The notes beneath the pieces are model-generated. The model saw nothing but the letters and a program-made list of their open reading frames with translations. It was not told the origin of the DNA and did no database searches. The translations under genes were made by a program, and so were the position numbers. This document shows positions 24,185 to 34,885 of a DNA stretch of 64,000 nt, piece after piece; position 1 is the first letter of the stretch, and each line of letters begins with the position of its first letter. The stretch comes from Gordionus sp. m RMFG-2023 (taxonomy: Eukaryota; Nematomorpha; Gordioida; Chordodea; Parachordodidae): NCBI RefSeq assembly GCF_954871325.1, contig NC_088777.1, positions 26,885,366 through 26,949,365 on the forward strand, in the 5' to 3' direction.

Positions 24185-24458
24185 CCTACCCGGTCCTATG
24201 TCGAAACATTGGTCGGGATCAGATTTGGTTTCTTTATGCCGAGATTTTGACAGTAAACTTGATCCTAGGTCCTCCACCGCACTATGGGTCAAGGGAAAGC
24301 GCAACATCTCTCCCACTTCTCATATAATCGACTCCGAATCGACATCTTCCAATCACTTTGACCATTCTGAGATTCACCGAGCTAACCAAAATAGTTTGAA
24401 AAAGGAAAATTTCGGAGAAAAGGGCATATTCTTTGATCCGACACTTCATATAGACACT
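24185..24458 (+). CDS. TEX2: TEX2 homologue, linker exon
   Basis: The exon starts after TTTATTTAG with one base completing the split codon from exon 1-332. It reads LPGPMSKHWSGSDLVSLCRD and continues through a Ser-rich, charged linker to DPTLHIDT, with a GTAAAA donor at 24459 in phase 0. Base composition is visibly less AT-rich than its surroundings, as expected of coding DNA. In TEX2 a long low-complexity linker separates the PH-like domain from the SMP domain, so poor conservation here is expected. The assignment rests on phase continuity on both sides. Confidence 0.7.
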
Positions 24459-24685
24459 GTAAAATACATTTATACAATACTTTTCAATTTTGGTTAAATT
24501 ATCACTTAATTGAACAATAAACCTACCCCTAAATAGTATTTCAGAGTTTCTATTATCATAAATGCACGTAAGTTTTACAAGCTTATCTTGCGCACAAATC
24601 AAATATTGATATCAAAATTAATAAGATAGGATAGGATAATAATTTATCATACCAAATAACAAGAATTATTTACATATTTTTTTAG

Positions 24686-24925
24686 CAAGAACTTAGACTT
24701 TATCTGTGCCCACTAATATTTGAGGGTCTTCTAAAAAAATTTCCAGGAACATCATATGTTAACTCTGAACAATCAACGATCTCATCCAAACATCCTCAAA
24801 GTTTAGCAACTGATAATTCTAAGACTAATTTGCTGAATAGACTAGATAAGGATCACAGCTTATATGCTAAGAATGTTAAAAATTTAGAACTAAAAGGCTT
24901 CAAATACCATGATAGTAATGATCAG
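24686..24925 (+). CDS. TEX2: TEX2 homologue, second linker exon
   Basis: Preceded by a good acceptor (ATATTTTTTTAG) and followed by a CAG/GTTATA donor. It is exactly 80 codons in phase 0 at both ends. It begins QELRLYLCPLIFEGLLKKFP, then a polar Asn/Ser/Lys-rich stretch ending KGFKYHDSNDQ. The preceding intron is only 227 bp, the one small intron visible. Function follows from the neighbours. The hydrophobic first 20 residues could pack against the SMP domain, but that is inference. Confidence 0.65.
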
Positions 24926-25156
24926 GTTATATTCTCTAACCCTTCTCATAATATATCTTAATCTTTAGTTAATATAATTTAAAGGAAGTAAAGAAAAAAG
25001 GGTTGGAACATACTTTTTAAAGGTGTACTAATGGGACAGTTTATTATAATTCCTAATAATGTAGTATAAGCATATTTCTTTAACATATATATTATTTTAT
25101 AAGAATTTCAGATGATAATAGAAATATAAAAATCGTAGAATGATTATCAATTAAGG
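24926..25156. other. Start of TEX2 intron 3, unassigned
   Basis: A/T-rich, nothing recognised; short. Confidence 0.4.
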
Positions 25157-26391
25157 TGTGGGAGACTGGGGTAAAACGATTGATATATTGCATTTTTACC
25201 ATATTATTTTGAAATATTAATAAAACAGAACAAATTATATATTTATTAGTAATCAAATTCGTCATCTACAAAATAAAAAAAGTGTAGCTCTCTACCTATG
25301 ATACTTTAGGAGCTGTGATTAAGTATGTGAAGTGTGCCATTTTACCCTATACCCAGAGTAAAGTGGCTAAGCATCATAGTGATTAAAATAAAATTGATAG
25401 CTATATTGTTTAATTAATTATATCAAAAATAGTAAATTATGAATGTGCCTATTTTAGGCACATCGTATATTTCAATTATTCTTCCTTTGAGACTATTCAT
25501 AAAATTTCACAAATAACACAAGTTATTTATCAGAGTTGTTAAAAGATACTACTTATTAAATGGATCGATATACAAATAATTCATCAAAAACGTATCTAGA
25601 TACAGACATAATTTTTATCATATTTATATACAGGGTTCGCCAATGTTTTCGGACAGAAACTTAGCTTATTATGAGCACAAAATATATAAGCAATATTTTT
25701 ATATTTGTTCTCATTCAAAACGAACACTATATAAAATAATAATAAAATGTCAATATTACCCCTTATCAATATTTAAAACGTACATTTATTTTTTTAAAAA
25801 ATTTTACATTAAACTTTTATTCATTAAAAGTCAGGGGAATATTTAAAAAATTATTTAGAAAAATTATAAATAAATTTATTTGCTTTAAATATTTTTGAAC
25901 ATCAATGGAATTGTTGTTAATAATAATTAGATTCTTGTATTTAGATTCTTTAACGACTGCTATTTAATAATGTTTCTTTTGCACTAAAGTTACATTTTAT
26001 ATGGTTTAGACGTTAATTTAATAATATCTTTTTACAGCTTAAATCAGACGGAGTATTTTAACCATTTTACCCATAGCACCATAACCCTACGATGATATAT
26101 AGTGTGTAAATCCTTATTCAAATATATTATTTTATAGCTATGACTTTAAAGAACAAATTTTTAAAATCTTAGCTCTAAATTTTGCTAAAAGCAAAATACT
26201 GGAATGTAATTTGTAAAAACCGTTTTTTAAATATTCCCAACCGGGAAAGTTTTTCAAAAGATAATCATACGTATGAAAGTAGATATAAAAATACATCTTC
26301 ACATCAAAATTAAAGTATTTAAGCTCTAGGGTTATGAAGTTATTCGTTTAACATTGTTACTCCGTCAATCACTTTATCCCGGTCTCCCCTA
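25157..26391. mobile_element. MITE-like element with GGGAGACTGGGGTAAA ends, in TEX2 intron 3
   Basis: The left end GGGAGACTGGGGTAAAACG at 25160 and the right end (reverse complement GGGGAGACCGGGATAAAGTG) form imperfect inverted repeats of about 25 bp. Further short copies of the TTTACCC/GGGTAAA word lie inside, for example at 25345 and 26065. There is no coding. Related solo ends occur at about 26895 (ATAGACTGGGGTAGGCC) and 46165 (CTACCCCAAGTCTCCCC). Confidence 0.4.
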
Positions 26392-26643
26392 TACGCGATT
26401 ATAAATATATAATGGAATAAAAAGATATTAAAACTATATCTAAATAAATTGATATATAATTGTACAAAAAGTTAATAGAATCTTTATTATTAACAAATCA
26501 TCTCTTGAGGTGATGTATTATTTAAGGTCATGGTGATGATATAATATATCATTTAAAGATTTTTCAGAATATAATTATAATTTTACTCTATCGTCATAAC
26601 CTTATATCTGGGAATATATAAACAATTTCAACTATTTTTTAAG

Positions 26644-26790
26644 GTGATGTTAGAGGATTGTCTAAAGATTCATGCTGAACTGTGTTGGTTTAATGCTTTC
26701 ATCGAGAGACTCACCTGGGACATTTTGAGTGGTGATTATCTAAAGGACACGATAACTATGAAAATTCGAAGAAAATTGGCAAAAGTTAAG
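26644..26790 (+). CDS. TEX2: TEX2 homologue, exon opening the SMP domain
   Basis: A 49-codon exon, phase 0 at both ends, with acceptor TTTTTTAAG and donor AAG/GTATAT. It reads CWFNAFIERLTWDILSGDYL then KDTITMKIRRKLAKVK. This matches the start of the TEX2 SMP domain (family pattern WxNALLGRxFWDFLxEKYW then IQMKLSKIK) in spacing and hydrophobic pattern. SMP domains form an open hydrophobic tube that carries lipids between apposed membranes. This exon and the next two give the strongest evidence for the gene's identity. Confidence 0.85.
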
Positions 26791-27261
26791 GTATATATTA
26801 TGTAAATTAAACATCAACTCTTTTCCAATTAAAAATATTTAACAAAATTAGAGGTATACAAATGCAGATTTTTAGAAGCCTATCCTATTTTACTTAGGAT
26901 AGACTGGGGTAGGCCATGTAATAACTGGCCATAATATATTATTTAAGAATTTTATTATAAATATGAAATAGTGTAAAATACTTGTAAAAGGATCTATGTT
27001 GATATTTCTTTATTTTTTTAAGTATTTAAAAATCTAATTATTCACTAATTTAATCAATTATCTGTATGTTAAACATATCTATTTTAATATAAAACTAACC
27101 ACTTATCTATTTTATGATTTTATAAATTATTATCTTAATTATCTACATAAATACTTAATTCAAATGAATTTTAAGACGTTTAATAAACATAATTAGACAA
27201 TTATTATGAATACACAACAATGAAAGTGATTTTATTAATTTATAATTGAGAAAATTATAAT
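26791..27261. other. Start of TEX2 intron 4, mostly unassigned
   Basis: Contains a solo MITE end at about 26895-26915 (see the element at 25157). The rest is A/T-rich and featureless. Confidence 0.4.
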
Positions 27262-27269
27262 ATATTTAT

Positions 27270-28684
27270 TAGGGCTGTGCCGATCCACATATTTTTTTAC
27301 CGATCCGATAGATATTTACCGATAGTGCTTCAAAACCGATCCGATATTTATACTGATTTTTAATCACCCCCGTTTGAACCAAATGTAATTAAGAAATCAA
27401 AATTTTTTATGCAAAAAATAGAATTATGAAATTAATTTTTTTATTTCTACAATTAAGACTATAATAAAAAAATATATATTTAAAATATATCCATTTTATG
27501 TTGGTATGAATTATAAAATTGTAGTATCTAATATATAAAATTATAATATATTAGATTTTTTTAATAAATATGAAAGCCTCCAGATTTTCTGGGACTAAGC
27601 TTCTACGATATGGACTATCTATATCTCCTGCCGTACTGTAGGCAGACTCAGATCCCCAATAACGCATTTTGCAAAATTATCTTTGTCTTTTGTAAAATAT
27701 TTCCATAATTCAGATACCATATTTTAAAAAATTCTTTTATTTAAAGTATAAATAAAAAAATTGGCTTTATTTAAAAAGATTTAAAATAAATAAAACTTTG
27801 GGTGTTCCTTTCTATTTTTATAAAAAACTTTTAAAATACTATAAATCGATTTTAAAAAAGAAATAAAATTTAAAAAAATTATTTAGAAAATATTATAATT
27901 AGGGCTGTGCCGATCCACATATTTTTCATCGATCCGATATTTCCGATATTGCTTCAACCCCGATCCGATATTTTTACTGATTTTTAATCACCCCCGTTTG
28001 AACCAAATGTAATTAAGAAATCAATATTTTTTATGCAAAAAATCGAATTACGAATTTAATTTAATTTTTTTATTTCTACAATTAAGACTATAATAAAAAA
28101 ATATATATTTAATAATATATCCATTTTATGTTGGAATTATAAGATTGTAATATTTAATATATAAAATTATAATATATTAGATTTTTTTAATAAATATGAG
28201 AGCCTCTAGATTTTCTGGGAATAAGCGTCTACGATATGGACTATCTATATCTCCTGCCGTCCTGTAGGCAGGGTTAGATCCGCAATAACGCATTTTGCAA
28301 AATTATCTTTGTCTTTTGTAAATATTTCCATAATTCAGATACCATATTTAAAAAAATTCTTTTATTTAGAGTAGAAATAAAAAATTGGCGTTATTTAAAA
28401 AGATTTAAAATAAATAAAACTTTGGGTGTTCCCTTCTATTTTTATAAAAAAATATTTTAAAATACTATAAATCTATTTTAAAAAAGAAATAAAATTTAAA
28501 AAAATTATTTAGAAAATTTTATAATAATGTCAAATAAATATACATAAATAAAATAACAAAAAAAAGAAAAGTAAAAAGACCAAATCGGATCGATTTTTAC
28601 AGGTATCGGCCCGATCCGATATTTTCGGTAAACGCCAAATATCGGTACCGATCCTATCCGATATTTAATATCGGCACAGCCCTA
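27270..28684 (-). mobile_element. Dimer-like pair of internally deleted hAT units
   Basis: Unit 1 (27270-27899) and unit 2 (27900-28684) are direct repeats, each starting TAGGGCTGTGCCGATCC. Only unit 2 has the matching right end (ATCGGCACAGCCCTA). The outer flanks ATATTTAT (27262-27269) and ATTTTTAT (28685-28692) match at 7 of 8, as one hAT target duplication around the pair. Each unit keeps a short minus-strand coding remnant: a BED-like start (MVSELWKYFTKDKDNFAKC) joined to a hAT C-terminus (ESAYSTAGDIDSPYRRSL, ENLEAFIF), at 27551-27720 and 28177-28345. The middle of the transposase is gone. Confidence 0.65.
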
Positions 28685-28789
28685 ATTTTTATAATAATAT
28701 AAAAATATATTATATTATTAAATCTATGATAACTAATTATTTAACAGGTAATTCCAATATATATTAATATCATTAAAGAATGCATTAAC

Positions 28790-29709
28790 ATATTTATTTT
28801 CTTTTTCTCTTACTGCACTTTTACAATAAAATATATAATTTCTTACTTGTAATATTTTTTTTCTTTCTTCTTTTCTTTTGAACAAAGTTTAATTTTATCT
28901 AAAGAAAATTTCTAAAAAAAATAGACAACAACTGGAAAAACGACAACTGTTTTTATTTCCTTTTTTTATCTATATATATATCTCAGAGACCTGCAGGCCC
29001 GGCCCTAAGCCCGGCCAGGCCCGGCCCGTTTTTTAAAAAACCCGAGCCGTATTTTAAAAAAAATTTATACAACATGAATTATTATATTCGTCAATTAGAT
29101 ATGGTTATAATGATTATATATAGTTATGATTAATATAATATTTGGTGAAAGTTAACACTAGCTAACACTCATAGTATCAATTATATAATAAAATTATAGT
29201 TTTGCCATGGAATAAATACGCAAAATATTAAATACATTATTATATAATATATAATATATGTTATATTTTTTATTAATTAAAATATCATTTTTATTTTTTT
29301 TATAAATACATAGTTATTCTCAAAATATTATTTACACAAATTTTTTATAGTATCAATTTGTAATAAATTAAATATCTGTTTAGAATAAAAAAAAATAAAA
29401 TATGTCGTTAAACGGCTCGTTTTGAGCCCATTTTTAAAAACGGCTAACTCAGTTTTTTATCCAGAAAAATATTATGCAAGCCTGAAAATTTTGCTCATAG
29501 AAGGAGCAAAGGTCTAGACATATAGTATCGAAATTTCGAGGCTTACTCAATATTTTTCTGGCGATAATATTGAGTTAGCCGTTTTTGTGCGCAAAAAAAA
29601 ATATTAATCACAAATAAAAATTAAAAGAATGAATGCGCAAAAAATATTAATCACAAATAAAATGCTTATTATACAAAATGACTCCATGCTATACCTAAAA
29701 CACGATACA
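28790..29709 (-). repeat. Gypsy LTR, left copy, partial, with a foreign insert at about 28986-29585
   Basis: 28796-28985 matches 40070-40300 (CTTACTGCACTTTTACAATA and following) and 29586-29709 matches 40370-40515, ending CACGATACA. The insert between starts CAGAGACCTGCAGGCCCGGC and includes a part copy (29403-29590) of the MITE family seen at 60709-60929. Confidence 0.55.
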
Positions 29710-32700
29710 CATAACACGCCCCCACTAATTGAAAACCCAACTTCTCATTTCACCTCTCACCCTACATAATTATCGTCCCTTTATGGTGTTTTCACGAATT
29801 TATACGGTGGTTAGTTTATTGAGTCTTCTCCCTTTATGTGCCGCTATTGTCGATTCCTTGTAGAAATCACGTCTTATTTCGATCTGGCTCCATTTATCAT
29901 TTACACCTTCCATTAACCATTTTGTCCCATTAACCCCTATATGGTTGATTCCCTTTTTTATTATTATTATCAATCACCCCTGTATTGAGTTAGCATACCT
30001 CTGGTTTAACTTTTCCCTTCCATTTTCCTAGGATATATTGAGCACCATACTAAGATGAATATTTTTCCACCCTGAATTTTCGATCAATATTCATTATCTC
30101 ATCAATTATATCCTATTTATAATCCCGATCGTAATCTCCCAGGTTCCACGCCCCTTTTCAATTGTTCTCGATGCCGTACTCCCTCTCTTCCGTCGATGAA
30201 TTTCACTCGATTTAATTTGTGTTCCATGTTTTCCATGATCACCCCGGATTCCCATTTCTTATTACTTCCAAATATCCTCGCCCATACTGTCTGCCCTACC
30301 TTGAATTCCGCTTCATTCCTGGTCTCGGACAGCTTCTTTCCTGGTCTCGGACAGCTTCTTTCCCTGTCTTGTCGGTTTCAGCGAATCCAACCAAATTCTA
30401 GTTCTCCGTCCTAAAAACCTCTCTGCCGGCGACGACTCCTCCCCCATTTTACTGTTGTTATAATACGCCACTGCTACCTACATCTTTCCGCCTCCATTCT
30501 TTGACTTTCTCAACCAGTTCTTGACTACCGCTACCATCCTCTCCGCTTGTCCATTTGAACTTGGATGATACGGCGGCGCTAAAATGTGTTTCGCTCCAGT
30601 TTCCGCACAAAAGACTTTGAACTGTCTACTATTAAAAGCAGGACCCCCAACCGTCACTACTGTCCTAGCGACCCCAAATTTAGCCCATAAATTTTTCAAT
30701 ACTTTTATCACGACTCATACTCTACCCATTTTGAAAAAGCATCTACCACCAATATATATTCTATTCTCAAAGTCAAAAAAATCCAAGTGGATGCGTTCCC
30801 AAGGCTGAGTTGCTTACGGCCACACACTTTCCTTATCCTTTCGAGGCATTGGAGCCCAAGAATTACATCTAACACAAGCTCGACTGATATTTTCAATGTC
30901 TTTGTTCATTCCTGGCCACCAAACATATTCCCGTCCCCATTGCTTCATCCTCTCCATTCCTTGATGTCCAGCATGAATCATCGCCATTACAGCTTCCCTT
31001 AACTTGGACGGTATAACACTCCTATTTCCTCGCACCAAACATTCATCTATCATTGCCAATTTTTGTGTATATTTATAGGTCTTGTCTCCATCTTCCCACG
31101 TTTTCCGTCCCTTAAGGCAAGCTTTGATCCGTCTCAGTTCCCGATCCTTCAAACTCCTTTTAATTTCCTCCCATGTCACGGACCCTCCTCTAGATATTCT
31201 AACCATAATTCTAATCAGTCCTTGCTCCTTTTCTTCTTCCCGTTCCTCTTGCTCTTTCTCCCCGAAATCCTCCCCCGCTCCGCACCTGGATAAAACGTCC
31301 GGTAAATAATTTTCTCTCTCTCTGCGATATTTCACTTGGACCAAAACTCCCCATTAGCAGTAATCATCTTTGTAACCGGGGGGGATAGCATTAATTCCTT
31401 ATTGTCCTTTTTGAAAAGATGTACAAGCGGCTTATGGTCTATGTAAATAACAAATCTGCGTCCAATTAAATACTCACGACACTTAATTAGTCCGAAAATA
31501 ACGGCCAATGCTTCTTGCTCTATTACTGAATACCTGGTCTCTGCTGCCCTAAATATCCTTGAAAAAAATAGCACAGGCCTTTCAACTTCATTAATATAAT
31601 GCAACAATGCTCCTACACTTTTATTAGAGGCATCCACCCTAATATGACTTCCAATTCATTATTAAAACATACTAACACAGGTTCTTTTCCTATTCTACAT
31701 TTCAATTTTTTGAAGGACTCCTCGTGCTCATCTGTCCAATCAAATTTTCCCCCTTTCTTTAACAATTGATATAAGGGCGTTGCTATTTGAGCAAAGTTTG
31801 CTACGAACCGATGATAATAATTTACCATCCCCCAAAAGGCCTGTACATCAGCTTTATTATTAGGTCTTATCATATTATTAATTCCTGTCATATTTCGGTC
31901 CAAAGGCCATACCTCCTTCCCGTGATGTTATGCCCCAAATATGTTATTTCGGTAACCCCCAACACACTTTTCTCCGCGCTGGCTCTTAATTCTTTTTCTT
32001 TGATTCTTCGAAACACTTCTTCCAATCTCCATTCATATTGTTCGGGCGTTCTGCCCGTCACTAACACATCATCCATCTTCCATTCCCTGGAAAACGGCAG
32101 CCATGGTAAGTTGAAAAATAGGAGCCGAGGCACTAAGTCCGAATGGTAATCTACAGAATGCGAACAATCCCTTAAACGTAGTAATAGTTAATAATTTCTT
32201 TATCTCCGATTTTACACGTAATTGTAGATAGGCATTAGAGAAATCTACTTTTGAAAAATAAACGCTTCCCTTTAAATTGGCTAGTAATTCTTCAATTCTT
32301 GGCAACGGATACCTCCACAACCCATGGATTTAACGTGACTTGAAAATCTGCGCATAAACGAAGTTTTCCATTAGCTTTCTTCAGGCACCAGCGGAGTTGC
32401 CCACTCATTGTATTCCACAGGACAAACAATTTATCTTTGTACCTATTGATCCAATTCCAGCTCCACGTCCTTTCTCCATTCAAACGGTATTTGTCGTAAC
32501 GCACAGAACTTTGGAACACAGCCATCTTTTAACTTAATGTCTACTTCATAATCTCTGAGGCATCCTAAGTCTTCGTTGAAAATTTCCTGATAACTTTGTA
32601 CTAATCTCCGAACTCCTTCTTGCACTTGGGTCATAGCCAATTTTCTTCCATCTTCTTCATTTTTTATCAACTCTTTTTCACTGGGCAGTGTCCTGTCCTT

Positions 32701-32879
32701 CATTACTACCCGATTTTCTGACGTCTTTGCCTCCATCACTCTTTGCCTTTCTTGCTGTCCTATCTCCACCTTCCCAATTCCTCTTTCCTCCTCCTTTCTC
32801 ATAATTCCTTTCCACTACTTCATTCTTAGAATCCTTTTTCCCTACTCCGCACCCAGCATTATTCTTTTTATTTCTCTTC

Positions 32880-33125
32880 TATTATTACTTTTCCTTACTT
32901 CGCTCCTTGAATTTTTTTCTTGCCTAGCTCCTTGACATAGCTCCTTGTTTCGCTCTTAGAATTGTTTTTCCTTTTATCTTTCCTTAAATTTCGCTCCCTG
33001 TTTCGCTCCTAGAATTGTTTTTCCTTGTTTCGCTCCTTAAATTTTTGCTCCCTGTTTTGCTCCTTGATTTATTTTTCCTTGTTTCGCTCCTTGACTTATT
33101 TTTCCTTGTTTCGCTCCTAGAATTA
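32880..33125 (-). repeat. Minisatellite in the gypsy spacer region
   Basis: About eight imperfect copies of a unit near 30 bp with CTTGTTTCGCTCC words. On the sense strand it encodes a repeated, basic and polar SRSETRKNK-type peptide between protease and reverse transcriptase. Confidence 0.6.
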
Positions 33126-34539
33126 TTTTCTCTGGTTCCCTCATTAAACATGGTCTCAATTCCCGGAAACACATTCTCTCTCAAGGTCATAACGGCATAT
33201 TCCTCATCTTTATTGGTACGAATATACCCCACCATGAAAATACCCCCTACTATACCATGGACCAATCCTAGTTATCCAATCCCATCCCAACACCGCTTCT
33301 ATATTCCGATTGATAACCCATAAATCTAATATTTCAATTCTTTCTCCAATGTTGCTACAATCTCCACCCTACCCATCGCAGCTAACAGGGTCCCATCGAA
33401 TTGTCATTTCTTAACCCCTCATTCTCTATCATTTCACCAGGCCAAATACTCTGATATCCATTATATCCAATTACTGAAATGGCTACTCCCGTATCAAACA
33501 TGGGAACCATTCTCCCACCTAAATTTATAATCACTCTTGGACAAGGATCATGTACTAGACTCTCTTGTAGCATATTTACACATCCTTCTTTATTTGTTTT
33601 TCTCTGATAAAACTCCTCTTTTGTCCCTTTCAACCCCCGCTCCCCGACCCGTCTTGCAAATTTTTCGCCATCATATAGTCACAAATTTTTACAGTCCATC
33701 GCCACATGTCCCTCCATTCGGAATCGAAAACATTCCATATTTTTCTCCTCCCTTTTCTTGATATTTACTGCCCGAACTCCTTCCACTTTCTACCGCTCAA
33801 TCGTCCTCACATTCGAAGCACTCGGACCCATCTTTATGGGGAAACCCGCTTTGTAATTGCTCGTATTGCACTCCTCTTTATTATGCCCAAATCGACCACA
33901 ACCCGCGCATCTTAATCTATCTTGCTTACCTGGACAATAAGGAGCTATATGTCCCAACTTTTCACAAATAAAACATTTTGCCTCGCAGCAATCTCTGAGC
34001 ATATGACCTGGTTTACCACAATTAAACAACTCATTACTCCTCTTCCTCGCGACTCAAAATTTTGTCTTATCTCATATCTTCTTCCCCTATAATTTTTTCT
34101 GGACTCTCTATACTGTCGCAACTCTTGATTATTCTCGAAATTACCATATACATTTTTACTTATATCACTATCTGTCCACCCCTTAATTAACTGCTGTACA
34201 GGTAACCAGGTTACTTTAATCATCATATCCTCCTCTCCATTATGTCCCTCAATGGTTAATGTTTGTCCTGTTATTCTCAGGCTGCGATTCCTCTACATTC
34301 TCCTGCCCCAAACTAAACTACATACCCATATTAATAGTATAATCAGCGCTCCAAAAATATTATACTGTATCTCCCAGCTTTTTATAAATTTTAAACTTTT
34401 CATCACGGCGTTACAAATATAATTAATTTCAAAATAAAAATCTTGGTTATTTGTAGTGTCAACAAGTAAGATATTATAAGTAGCGTAAATAAGTCAATAG
34501 TTTACATATACATGCACACTTAATAGGTTAATATTTGAC

Positions 34540-34713
34540 AAAATGCGTGTAAATCTTTGGTAACAGATTTATGCTTAACAAATTCGGACAGCACTTCCGT
34601 GTAACTGGCTTATTTGCCAAAATTTTGGGAAAATTTCGTCTAATAGATTTATATTTGCAAAAATTTGGGCAGCACTTCCATGTAACTGGCTTATTTAATA
34701 AAATTTGAGCGAA
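34540..34713 (-). repeat. Tandem repeats of about 85 bp within the gypsy LTR
   Basis: GGGCAGCACTTCCATGTAAC and a close variant recur at about 34587 and 34670, and again at about 39899 beyond the piggyBac insert, so the LTR carries about three units. A second tandem pair, CTCTAACAACCAC...ACACGGGTAA, lies at 39941-40028. Confidence 0.55.
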
Positions 34714-34885
34714 TTAACCCTTTCGCGCCCAGCGAGATCATTTGTCATCAAAATTTTTAATCAATTAATTTTTATATTTAAAAAACGAATAGTTGCTATT
34801 TAGACACATTAATTTACAAAACAATATTTATTCCTTCATATTTTATCATTAACCTGTCAAAATCATTATTTTATTATATCAGAAT

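Noticed and set aside
24282-24602. Minus-strand frame of 106 codons
   Set aside because: Antisense shadow of the TEX2 linker exon and part of its introns.
25643-25846. Frame of 67 codons in intron 3
   Set aside because: Low-complexity Lys/Ile/Tyr/Phe composition inside a MITE; chance in AT-rich DNA.
30196-30401. Two overlapping plus-strand frames
   Set aside because: Antisense to the gypsy element and explained by its pyrimidine-rich strand.
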